Below, piece by piece: positions 16,307 to 24,552 of a DNA stretch of 37,830 nt. The stretch spans positions 1 through 37,830 of the forward strand of contig JAILIQ010000294.1 of NCBI GenBank assembly GCA_024695205.1, given 5' to 3'. This DNA is from Lachnospiraceae bacterium (GTDB taxonomy: Bacteria; Bacillota; Clostridia; Lachnospirales; Lachnospiraceae). Position 1 is the stretch's first letter. Every line of letters begins with the position of its first letter. The notes beneath the pieces are model-generated. The model searched no databases, was not told the origin of the DNA, and saw nothing but the letters and a program-made list of their open reading frames with translations. Position numbers and translations under genes: made by a program.

Positions 16307-16906
16307 TCACCCTTCATCCGTAAATACAGTAATGCCACTTATGAATATTTCATCTTCCGAAAGATCCAGAGATTCTAACAAGGAATCGCCCAAAACATTT
16401 TTTTCAATAGTCTCTCCGGGAATACATACCACTGGACGGTCATGTTCAGGGTATATTTCTAAATGCTTATCGTTTGCTTTATCGAATATCCGATATGACG
16501 ATCCATGAAATATAAGTGAACTGAGAATCATATTAAATGACGTAATCTGAGGATCATCAGCCACTGCTATGAGCAGATTCTTTACTATATACCTTCCCTC
16601 ACCGTTTTGGTCTTCCAGAACAAACTCAGGTATTTTCCATATATCTCTCTTTTTATAAGAAATTCCTCCGAATCCGGAAATCGTAGTGCGATAATTCGTT
16701 TTTACAGCAGTGGGATAACAGGTTCTCAGAATGAATAACGGCAAACACCAGACAGAAACCAACGCCCCGGTATCTATGAGACAGTCTAGTTTCCCTGCTG
16801 AACTATCCAACGGTATAGTAGGTCTTTTTTTACTTTTATTCAGATTTATTCGAATCACCTTATTCCACCCACAATATATTTCCGGGTAACTCAGTAGTTC
16901 TACCAA
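16307..16906 (-). CDS. Retropepsin-like aspartic protease family protein
   Basis: 'LDCLIDTGALVSVW' (hydrophobic-hydrophobic-DTGA) motif. Confidence 0.65.
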   Translation of the reverse strand: MVELLSYPEIYCGWNKVIRINLNKSKKRPTIPLDSSAGKLDCLIDTGALVSVWCLPLFILRTCYPTAVKTNYRTTISGFGGISYKKRDIWKIPEFVLEDQNGEGRYIVKNLLIAVADDPQITSFNMILSSLIFHGSSYRIFDKANDKHLEIYPEHDRPVVCIPGETIEKNVLGDSLLESLDLSEDEIFISGITVFTDEG

Positions 16907-17165
16907 GATACCCCTTTTTGTTCTTATCAGTCAGGATATCCTCTACCATAGCAAACTCCGGTTCCCTGCATACTACCCTCAATATACCACCTATAACATT
17001 GCTGGTATCATCAATCTTATAATCTGTTATATAAACCCATCTGTTAGGATACCGCTTTACAATATCTGACCAATTCATCCACGTTCCCAGATTAGCATTA
17101 TCTATCATATCTGCCGGGCGTTCTACCTGTTCTGTCATAATCTTACCTCCGCATCTTTCAAACAT
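16860..17165 (-). CDS. Small hypothetical protein, partner of the retropepsin-like gene; start may be at MTEQVERPA
   Basis: 'WSDIVKRYPNRWVYITDYKIDDTSNVIGGILRVVCREPEF'; 3' end overlaps the next ORF. Confidence 0.65.
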   Translation of the reverse strand: MFERCGGKIMTEQVERPADMIDNANLGTWMNWSDIVKRYPNRWVYITDYKIDDTSNVIGGILRVVCREPEFAMVEDILTDKNKKGYLGRTTELPGNILWVE

Positions 17166-17240
17166 CGGTTTCGACTGCCTGTGACACCATTATCATACCA
17201 TTTTAAGCGTTATTTTTCAATCAGCGCATACCCTTCAGAA

Positions 17241-17291
17241 GAGTCAAAAGGGCCGGTTCCAATTGACTCCCAATTGGCTCCCAATTGGCTC
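17241..17291. repeat. REP-like repeat, copy 4 (with internal tandem CCAATTGGCTC units)
   Basis: gagtcaaaagggccggttccaattgactcccaattggctcccaattggctc. Confidence 0.65.
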
Positions 17292-17323
17292 TGTAGAACC
17301 AACCGGAACAGAGGGATTGACAA

Positions 17324-17399
17324 AACCTATAAGCAGATATAAGATATTTTCAAACCTATAAGCAGATATAAGATATTTCAGAACCTATAAGCAGATATA
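17324..17399 (+). repeat. Three direct repeats of 29-bp period upstream of an AAA ATPase gene
   Basis: aacctataagcagatata at 17324, 17353 and 17382; copies 1 and 2 continue agatatttt/agatatttc. Confidence 0.85.
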
Positions 17400-17443
17400 A
17401 TTCAGTTCCCTTTTGGCACTATTAGCCCGCAGAAGGAGATACC

Positions 17444-18487
17444 ATGAACAATAATCCCTTTACCACCATATTCGGCATCGAGCCGCAATCCTTAATACCA
17501 AGAAAAGAAGAATACAATAAGATTACGGGGGAATTTGAAAGCGAAGTGCCTGTCTCACCCGGTTATGTCATAACCGGAGTGCGCGGCTGCGGAAAAACAG
17601 TCCTGATGACCTCCATACAAAATCATTTCACAAAATCGGATAACTGGTACGTTCTGCGTCTGAACCCGGATCTTGACCTTTTTTCCTCGGCCATAAGCCA
17701 ACTTGGAGAATACCTTCCTTTGAAGGAGGAACGGATCACCGGAGCAAATGCTTCGATTGCCGGATTTGGAGGAGGCATTGCCCTGCGTTCATTTTCGGAT
17801 AACGAAACTATCCTTCGTAAAATGTTAAAAGAAGCGGATAAAAGAAAAAAGAGGGTTCTGGTTGCCATAGATGAAGCTTCCGGCACTAAAAATATCAAAG
17901 CATTTGCCCATTCCTATCAGGCCTTCATCGGCGAGAAGCTTCCCGTTTTTTTATTAATGACGGCATTGCCGGAAAATTTCAGCGCACTTTCCAATTCCAA
18001 AAACGCCACATTTCTCCGGCGCCTCCCGAAAATAAAACTTTCGGGACTGAGCAATATCTTAGTCGAAGAAAAATACCGCAGTGTATTATCGGTCACGGAA
18101 GAGAAAGCTGTCGCGCTCTCAAAACTCGTCATGGGCTACCCATATGCTTTCCAGCTGCTGGGATCGCTTTTATGGGATGCCCAAAAAGACGTTGTCGATA
18201 AGGATCTCCTTAACATGCTTGATTCCATGCTCTGTGAAGGCTCTTATCAGGCTATCTGGGAGCACCTGACAGAAAAAGAAAAGCTGGTTGTCCGGGCAAT
18301 TTCTCATAGCACAACCATGTCTGTCAGGGAAATCCGCAGCGCATTGCAGATGGAATCCAACCAGTTCTCCCCTTACCGTGAAAATCTGAGCGAAAACGGC
18401 TTGATCAACACCGACACCTACGGGAAGATCTCGTTTTCCCTTCCCCGCTTTAAAGAATTCGTTATCCGCATGGAGAAATACATGTGA
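17444..18487 (+). CDS. ATP-binding protein (AAA/ORC-like P-loop ATPase with C-terminal wHTH-like region)
   Basis: Walker A 'GVRGCGKTVLMTS', Walker B-like 'RVLVAIDEAS', C-terminal 'LTEKEKLVVRAISHSTTMSVREIRSALQ'. Confidence 0.85.
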   Translation: MNNNPFTTIFGIEPQSLIPRKEEYNKITGEFESEVPVSPGYVITGVRGCGKTVLMTSIQNHFTKSDNWYVLRLNPDLDLFSSAISQLGEYLPLKEERITGANASIAGFGGGIALRSFSDNETILRKMLKEADKRKKRVLVAIDEASGTKNIKAFAHSYQAFIGEKLPVFLLMTALPENFSALSNSKNATFLRRLPKIKLSGLSNILVEEKYRSVLSVTEEKAVALSKLVMGYPYAFQLLGSLLWDAQKDVVDKDLLNMLDSMLCEGSYQAIWEHLTEKEKLVVRAISHSTTMSVREIRSALQMESNQFSPYRENLSENGLINTDTYGKISFSLPRFKEFVIRMEKYM

Positions 18488-18578
18488 ACACCGCCGCACG
18501 GCGTGGGGCACAGGATTGCTGTATTCAGGGAGACAAAACATTCCGTGCGCTTTTTCATCGCCTGCTTTTTTGGTGAAA

Positions 18579-18600
18579 ATGAGTCAGAAAGAAAGCGTCA
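18579..18600. repeat. REP-like repeat, copy 5 (partial)
   Basis: atgagtcagaaagaaagcgtca. Confidence 0.45.
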
Positions 18601-18773
18601 GAGCGCCCCGGGCAAAGACGTCATTAAAAATGTGGAGATTTGCAAAATGACGTCCATAAAAATGTTGCAGTCCTCCTTTTTTAGTACTATAATTATTGGG
18701 AAGGTTATATTGCGCTGAATTGAAGGAAAAGTTGAAGGAAAAGTTGGGCTGAATTTGATATCTTAAGGAGCTT

Positions 18774-20069
18774 ATGCACATGGAGAGAAAGATACTGGAG
18801 CGCCTGGAAAAGTGGAAAAACAGGGAGGACCGTAAACCTCTTTTGCTGGAGGGCGCAAGACAGGTTGGAAAAACATGGGTAGCAAAAGAGTTCGGTTCAA
18901 GATTTTATTCCCAGATCGCATATATCAACTTTGATAAGGAAAAATCACTAAAGGATGTATTTGCAAGGTCATTGTCCCCCGATATGCTGATATCCTCCAT
19001 AAGCGCAGTTCTCGGGCAAAGGATCGATCCGGAGAATACGCTCCTGATCTTTGACGAAGTCCAGGAAGAACCACGCGCGCTGACGTCCCTTAAGTATTTT
19101 TGTGAGGATGCTCCGCAGTATAATATTATTGCCACAGGTTCTTTTATGGGAATAGCGCTGCACCAGGGAACTTCTTTCCCTGTTGGTAAGGTACAGCTGG
19201 AGAAAATGTATCCCCTGTCATTTACCGAGTTCCTTGAAGCCATGGGACATAAACAGATGGCGGATATTCTTGGATCGGGGGATGTTGAAGCGATAACTTC
19301 ACTGAAAGAAACATATAAGGATTATCTCAGAATGTATTATGTTGTCGGAGGGATGCCGGAAGCAGTAAAGTCGTTTGCTGCCAACAGAGATTACAACATT
19401 GCAAGAGATATCCAAAACGAGATAATCGAATTGTATCGGCATGATTTTTCAAAGCATGCGCCGGTAACCATGATACCCAGACTGAATCAGGTATGGGATT
19501 CAATACCTGCCCAGCTGTCCAGGGAAAATCGAAAATTTATGTATGGGCAAATCGCAAAAGGGTCCAGAGCAAAAGATTTTGAGGCGGCGATCACGTGGCT
19601 GTCAGATTGCGGACTGATCCATCTTGTTCACAGGGTCAGCAAGCCCGGCATGCCGCTAAAGTCGTATTCAGAGATGTCGGCATTTAAGATTTTTCTAAAT
19701 GATGTAGGATTACTTGGGGCTTTAGGAGAGCTGGAGGTCAGGGCAGTAGTGGAAGGAAGCCGTATCTTCGAAGAATTTAAAGGCGCAATGACTGAGCAAT
19801 ATGTCCTTCAGCAGCTTATAAGTGAGATGAAGCTGACACCATATTACTATTCGACTGAGAACTCCCGTGGAGAAATAGATTTTCTGATACAAAAGGACGG
19901 GAAGATACTCCCCATTGAAGTAAAAGCGGAAGAAAATCTGCAGGCGAAGAGCCTTAAGGCTTTTACCGGGAAGTTTGATATGCATGGTATCAGAATATCC
20001 ATGTCGGATTATCGTGAACAGGATTGGCTGACAAATTATCCTTTATATGCATTCGCAAAGCTTCTATAA
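18774..20069 (+). CDS. ATP-binding protein, AAA_14/DUF4143 family
   Basis: 'RKPLLLEGARQVGKTWVAKEFG', 'LLIFDEVQEEPRALTSLKYF', 'IATGSFMGIAL', C-terminal nuclease-like 'RGEIDFLIQKDGKILPIEVKAE'. Confidence 0.93.
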   Translation: MHMERKILERLEKWKNREDRKPLLLEGARQVGKTWVAKEFGSRFYSQIAYINFDKEKSLKDVFARSLSPDMLISSISAVLGQRIDPENTLLIFDEVQEEPRALTSLKYFCEDAPQYNIIATGSFMGIALHQGTSFPVGKVQLEKMYPLSFTEFLEAMGHKQMADILGSGDVEAITSLKETYKDYLRMYYVVGGMPEAVKSFAANRDYNIARDIQNEIIELYRHDFSKHAPVTMIPRLNQVWDSIPAQLSRENRKFMYGQIAKGSRAKDFEAAITWLSDCGLIHLVHRVSKPGMPLKSYSEMSAFKIFLNDVGLLGALGELEVRAVVEGSRIFEEFKGAMTEQYVLQQLISEMKLTPYYYSTENSRGEIDFLIQKDGKILPIEVKAEENLQAKSLKAFTGKFDMHGIRISMSDYREQDWLTNYPLYAFAKLL

Positions 20070-20071
20070 GC

Positions 20072-20101
20072 TGAGTCAAAAGGGACGGTTCGAGACCTAA
20101 T
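20072..20101. repeat. REP-like repeat, copy 6, 2 bp after a stop codon
   Basis: tgagtcaaaagggacggttcgagacctaat. Confidence 0.6.
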
Positions 20102-20172
20102 TGTTTCCCTGTTCAGCTTCTTCTCTCTGTGGTACAATACCTGTATCATTTCCGAAAGGGGGTTTTTCTATA

Positions 20173-20829
20173 AACAGACTTTACAATACGATAAAAGCTG
20201 GTATAACCATAGCTGCTCCTGCTCTGGATTTATCCGGCTGTGCAATTCCCGTATACCAGATGCAGACAGTATCACAGGCGGTGCAGCCTGCCGTGGCAGT
20301 GGAAAGTAACGGATCCACATCAGAAGCGGATCGGTCGGCGGAACTGGTAGCGGACATCCCGACCACGCAGGCATTTCTGGAGGAACCCGTAAGCGATGCT
20401 GATATACAAGCAATTCTGACTGCGGGGATCAACTCACCCAGCGCCATGAACAGCCAGCCCTGACACTTTTGTGCAGTCACGGATCCTGCGGTTTTACAGC
20501 AGATAGCGGACGGCATGAGTAAGGGAATGCCTCCGGGAGGCAAGCCTCCTGTCGGAGGGCCGGACGGCAAGGATGCGCCAAAACCGCCTGCACCCGGTGG
20601 CAGCGGACCAAAAGCCGGGATCGCGGATGCCCCTCTTGCCATCATCATCTCCTGCGCAGAGGGCAATGAATTCGATGCTGGTCTTGCCTGCCAGACAATG
20701 TCCGTTGAGGCGCAGCTTTTAGGTTACGGAACCAAGATCATTTCCTCGCCAACGATCGCGCTTAACGGGGAAAAACAGGCGGAATACAAAGATAAGCTGA
20801 AAAAGAGTCAAAAGAACCGTCGCAATTAA
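20173..20829 (+). pseudogene. Nitroreductase-family lipoprotein gene, degraded
   Basis: 'NSPSAMNSQP*HFCAVTDPAVLQQIADGM' reads through a TGA at 20461 where Trp is expected (QPWHF); no ATG/GTG/TTG at the expected start after aaaggggg; C-terminus ends in a REP-like repeat. Confidence 0.7.
20805..20829. repeat. REP-like repeat, copy 7 (supplies the last codons and stop of the nitroreductase remnant)
   Basis: gagtcaaaagaaccgtcgcaattaa. Confidence 0.6.
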
Positions 20830-20871
20830 CAGATAAGACCATTGACGGGTAAATCAGGAAAGGATATTACT

Positions 20872-21858
20872 ATGGCAATAAAAATTGGTATTTTAGGATA
20901 CGGCAATCTCGGCAGGGGCGTGGAAAGCGCTGTCAGACAGAATGAGGATATGGAGCTCTTTGCGGTCTTTACCCGAAGGGATCCGGCTTCGGTGAAGCTT
21001 TTTACGGAAAATATCCCGGTATATCCTGTTTCGGATATCCTGAATTATAAGAACGATATAGATGTGCTGGTTATCTGCGGAGGTTCGGCAACGGATCTGC
21101 CGGAGATGACTCCCGCATACGCAAAGGATTTTAATGTCATTGATTCCTTTGATACGCATGCCAGAATACCGGAGCATTTTGAAAACGTGGACAAAGCCGC
21201 AAAAGAGGGCGGAAAGATCGCCATGATCTCCGTAGGCTGGGATCCGGGGATGTTTTCCTTAAACAGGGCTGTCGCCGAAGCCATACTTCCGGAGGGAAAG
21301 GATTATACCTTTTGGGGAAAGGGCGTGAGCCAGGGGCATTCCGATGCCATCAGAAGGATAGAGGGCGTGATCGATGCCAGACAGTATACGATCCCGGTTG
21401 AGGAGGCCTTAAAGGAGGTCAGAAGCGGCAGCAATCCGGAGCTTACCACAAGACAGAAGCACACAAGGGAGTGCTTTGTGGTGGCAGAGGAAGGCGCCGA
21501 CCGGGAAAGGATCAAAACAGAGATCGTAACCATGCCGAACTACTTTGCGGATTACGATACCACCGTCCATTTTATCAGCAAAGAAGAGCTTGATAGAGAC
21601 CATAAGGGCATCCCACACGGCGGTTTTGTGATAAGAAGCGGGGTTACGGGAATGAACAGAGAAAACAGGCACGTGATCGAGTACAGCCTAAAGCTTGACT
21701 CCAATCCCGAATTTACTTCGAGCGTTCTTATTGCTTATGCGAGGGCCGCTTACAGAATGAACAGGGAAGGCATGTCAGGATGCAAAACGGTGTTTGACGT
21801 AGCCCCCGTTTATCTGAGCCCGAAGGATCCGGCATGGCTGAGGGCCCATGCCCTGTAG
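20872..21858 (+). CDS. ddh: meso-Diaminopimelate dehydrogenase
   Basis: 'MAIKIGILGYGNLGRGVESAV', 'VFTRRDP', 'ISVGWDPGMFSLNR', 'WGKGVSQGHSDAIRRIEGV'. Confidence 0.93.
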   Translation: MAIKIGILGYGNLGRGVESAVRQNEDMELFAVFTRRDPASVKLFTENIPVYPVSDILNYKNDIDVLVICGGSATDLPEMTPAYAKDFNVIDSFDTHARIPEHFENVDKAAKEGGKIAMISVGWDPGMFSLNRAVAEAILPEGKDYTFWGKGVSQGHSDAIRRIEGVIDARQYTIPVEEALKEVRSGSNPELTTRQKHTRECFVVAEEGADRERIKTEIVTMPNYFADYDTTVHFISKEELDRDHKGIPHGGFVIRSGVTGMNRENRHVIEYSLKLDSNPEFTSSVLIAYARAAYRMNREGMSGCKTVFDVAPVYLSPKDPAWLRAHAL

Positions 21859-21894
21859 GCTTTCGGGATTGGATCAAAAGGAACGGTGAAAAAT

Positions 21895-21929
21895 AGCCGA
21901 ACGCATTTCTCCTACGTTCGGCTGTTTTT
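21895..21929 (+). terminator. Intrinsic terminator after ddh
   Basis: AGCCGAACG-11 nt-CGTTCGGCT-gttttt. Confidence 0.8.
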
Positions 21930-21971
21930 GTCGGTTTAAAGCTGATGATTTGGATATGAGCCTGCTGTCTA

Positions 21972-22244
21972 TCAAAGAAATTCAACTATTTCCCACTTTC
22001 CCTGACCGACAAGAGCGATCATTACCCTTGTTCCGGGTTCGAGCAGCGGTCCTGCCGACGGAGAATAGGAAGCAATCGCTTCGGGACCGGCATCGCGTTT
22101 CACTACGTATCTGTTATTCTCATAATGTTCAAACGGCCCTACTACTGTCCCCGGTTCCGTCCGGTATCCATCCAGATCATCTTCACCACCGGCTGCCTTT
22201 CTCATCATCTCATCACTGAGTTCCATGTTCTTATCATCCGCCAT
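21972..22244 (-). CDS. Small (90 aa) protein with GG-leader-like N-terminus
   Basis: 'MADDKNMELSDEMMRKAAGGEDD'; strong Shine-Dalgarno aaaggaggataatacgATG. Confidence 0.75.
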   Translation of the reverse strand: MADDKNMELSDEMMRKAAGGEDDLDGYRTEPGTVVGPFEHYENNRYVVKRDAGPEAIASYSPSAGPLLEPGTRVMIALVGQGKWEIVEFL

Positions 22245-22392
22245 CGTATTATCCTCCTTTGTTCCCGTCCTGTTATCAGAACGTTTTTTTTGTTCTTTGC
22301 CTTATTATACGATGAGGGATCTTTGTGTGTCACAAGTATTGCGTAACCGGTCGTTTTTTGTGTCTATCCGGTAATCCGGCAACAGACTTTTC

Positions 22393-22437
22393 CCGTACTG
22401 CCTTTCGCACCTTAAGCATATCGCTCACATCTCCCTG
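22393..22437 (-). pseudogene. 45-bp remnant of a GNAT gene start region (RBS plus first codons)
   Basis: 41/45 identical to 31142-31186; reads ...VSDMLKVRKAV. Confidence 0.6.
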
Positions 22438-22465
22438 ATCCCTGTCATATTCTTTCGCTTTCTAT

Positions 22466-22510
22466 GTCCGCCGTCCCCACTGACTCATCGAACTGTCCCC
22501 ACTGACTCAC
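22466..22510. repeat. REP-like repeat, copy 9 (tandem pair) over the stop codon of the serine hydrolase gene
   Basis: gtccgccgtccccactgactcatcgaactgtccccactgactcac. Confidence 0.65.
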
Positions 22511-24530
22511 CGAAGTCTCCCAGGAATACCACCTTGCCGCCCTTCGGCAGGGGAATTTCATTTCCCGCATCCTTAATATGGGATGTAAAGACCATATCAC
22601 CGTATTTGCTAAACACATATACCACGCTGTTTTCAGGCATTTCATCGATCATGAAGGACGTGCCCGCAAGGTCATCCCCTATCCGGTACCAGGAAGCCAT
22701 ATCTCCGGTATGACCGATCTCACTTAACGAGCCGCTTAACAAAGGTATATCATCTGAGAAGATGTACTCAGCTCCGCTGCTGAAGGCAAGCCTTGTTTCA
22801 TTCTGATCCTCTTTGACGGTAATGTCAATCACATCCCTGTTGGAGCTTGAGGGCATGGTCATGAACGCGTCCGCGTGGTATTCGTCCCTTATCTTAAGGA
22901 GCCTTGTTCCCTGGCCCGTTATAATGAACAGATATCCCGGAACCTCCCTGCACATATATGCCCTTATTATGCCGGTCTGATAATTGGCGGAAGAGGGGAT
23001 ATCGTTGCAAAGCAGTAAATCTTTTCCGCATCTTGCCTCCCACGCGCTTAAGATCTCATTGCTTACGGGGTTTGCGGTAAGCTTCTCCCCGATATAGGTT
23101 TTCTTATTGTCTGTTCCAAGCCCGGGAACAGTCTTTTTCCTTTCGCAGCCGATATATACGTTCCCCTTTTCATTCCTTTCAAAGGAGAGAACCATTGGAC
23201 TGACCGCGATCTTTGAATCTCTTTTGATATCCTCGACCTCACAGGCAAGCTCGGCAAATTTACCGTCAGTGGTATAAATGTAGTCCGCTACCGAAGTGTT
23301 TATGGGACTTATGTTCTCAACATGCATGTATTCATGCCGGGGAAAGGATATCCTGCACACCACTGCGCCGGCTTCAAGGGCGTTCTGTGTTATGTAGTAT
23401 CCGGCAAGCTCGTCGTACTCTCCCGGAATCTCTCCTGCTGCCATATATTCCCTGACCTCATCATTAATCGAAATATCCCTGTCTTTTAAGACCGTATCCA
23501 TGATCGCCTCTGCCAGCATGCCGTTATATGCGCTTGACCCGCCGTTTGAGAGGACTGCTATGCTTATATCCTCATCCGGAGCCACCATAAGAAAGGCATG
23601 ATTAAGGAGTACATCACCGCCCTTTCCAAGAACCTTCACGCCGCCATCCTCATACTTTTTCTTTGAAACATAGTCCCAGCCAAGTCCGTTTTCATCCGTG
23701 TATTCGTCTGCATTTTCACCGTTCCAGCGTTTAGCCGTCTCATCCTTTTGCTCTTCCTTAAGGAGGAGATCGCTGTCATGAAAGAATGCGGCGCCAAAAT
23801 CAGCCACATCGGAAGCAACGGCATATACGCCGCCTGCGCCTAAACACATACAGCTTTCATTATCGTATAAAAGGTTTCCGGGTACATATGCCGGCACCAG
23901 GTCTTTATCATGTGTTAAGTTAAAGCCGGTTCCTGTCCTTAAGCCGCCTGTAGGTGCCGCGATATTTTCAATGATATAATCCGTATAGGTCATACCGCTC
24001 ACCTTTTCAACGATAAGCTCGAGCAGGTCGAAACCGTCATTGCAGTATGCGGCGTACTCTCCGGGATCCGCCTTAAGCCGCTGACCTTTAAGAGATTCCA
24101 GTAAAGTGTCATGATGTATCATGCTGTTATCCTCATAAAGGAAGGTGCCGATCTGATCGGTCCCGAAGATGCCTGACGTGTGATCCATAAGCATCCTGAC
24201 GGTAATATCCCTATATCTTTCATCAGCCATTTTGAAATCAGGAAGGTATCCGGTGACCGGATCATCAAGAGAAACCTTTCCCTCATCCACAAGGCGCATC
24301 ACCGCAGCCGTCACGTATACCTTGCTGACCGAACCCACGCAGTATATATATTCATCATCGTTTTTTTCAGGGGCGCTGACAGTCACGCTGTCCGCATCGC
24401 CGTTATTTCCGGCAGCCCCGGTATCTGAAGCAGATACAACCTTCCCGTCGTTTACTGCCATAAACGATATCCCGATGATCCCCGCAAGGATCGCTGCTCC
24501 CCAAAAATGTCCTGCTCTTTTATTTTTCAT
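22485..24530 (-). CDS. Serine hydrolase, beta-lactamase/class C family, signal-anchored
   Basis: 'YCVGSVSKVYVTAAVMRLVDEGKVSLDDPVTGYLPDF', 'RMLMDHTSGI', 'AYCNDGFDLLELIVEKVSG'. Confidence 0.9.
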   Translation of the reverse strand: MKNKRAGHFWGAAILAGIIGISFMAVNDGKVVSASDTGAAGNNGDADSVTVSAPEKNDDEYIYCVGSVSKVYVTAAVMRLVDEGKVSLDDPVTGYLPDFKMADERYRDITVRMLMDHTSGIFGTDQIGTFLYEDNSMIHHDTLLESLKGQRLKADPGEYAAYCNDGFDLLELIVEKVSGMTYTDYIIENIAAPTGGLRTGTGFNLTHDKDLVPAYVPGNLLYDNESCMCLGAGGVYAVASDVADFGAAFFHDSDLLLKEEQKDETAKRWNGENADEYTDENGLGWDYVSKKKYEDGGVKVLGKGGDVLLNHAFLMVAPDEDISIAVLSNGGSSAYNGMLAEAIMDTVLKDRDISINDEVREYMAAGEIPGEYDELAGYYITQNALEAGAVVCRISFPRHEYMHVENISPINTSVADYIYTTDGKFAELACEVEDIKRDSKIAVSPMVLSFERNEKGNVYIGCERKKTVPGLGTDNKKTYIGEKLTANPVSNEILSAWEARCGKDLLLCNDIPSSANYQTGIIRAYMCREVPGYLFIITGQGTRLLKIRDEYHADAFMTMPSSSNRDVIDITVKEDQNETRLAFSSGAEYIFSDDIPLLSGSLSEIGHTGDMASWYRIGDDLAGTSFMIDEMPENSVVYVFSKYGDMVFTSHIKDAGNEIPLPKGGKVVFLGDFGESVGTVR

Positions 24531-24552
24531 GATATCTGCTCCTGATCTGTCC

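Noticed and set aside
17324-17399. Possible CRISPR array
   Set aside because: Repeat units are contiguous with no unique spacers, only three copies, no cas genes in the window.
18721-18744. 12-bp tandem duplication TGAAGGAAAAGT upstream of the DUF4143 ATPase gene
   Set aside because: Only two copies; likely slippage with no clear function.
20461-20463. In-frame TGA in the nitroreductase as selenocysteine or recoded Trp
   Set aside because: Trp, not Cys/Sec, is expected at the position; other lesions point to a pseudogene; other genes use TGA as a normal stop.
21871-21887. ggatcaaaaggaacggt as a further copy of the REP-like repeat
   Set aside because: Similarity too weak to count with confidence; the adjacent ddh terminator explains the region.
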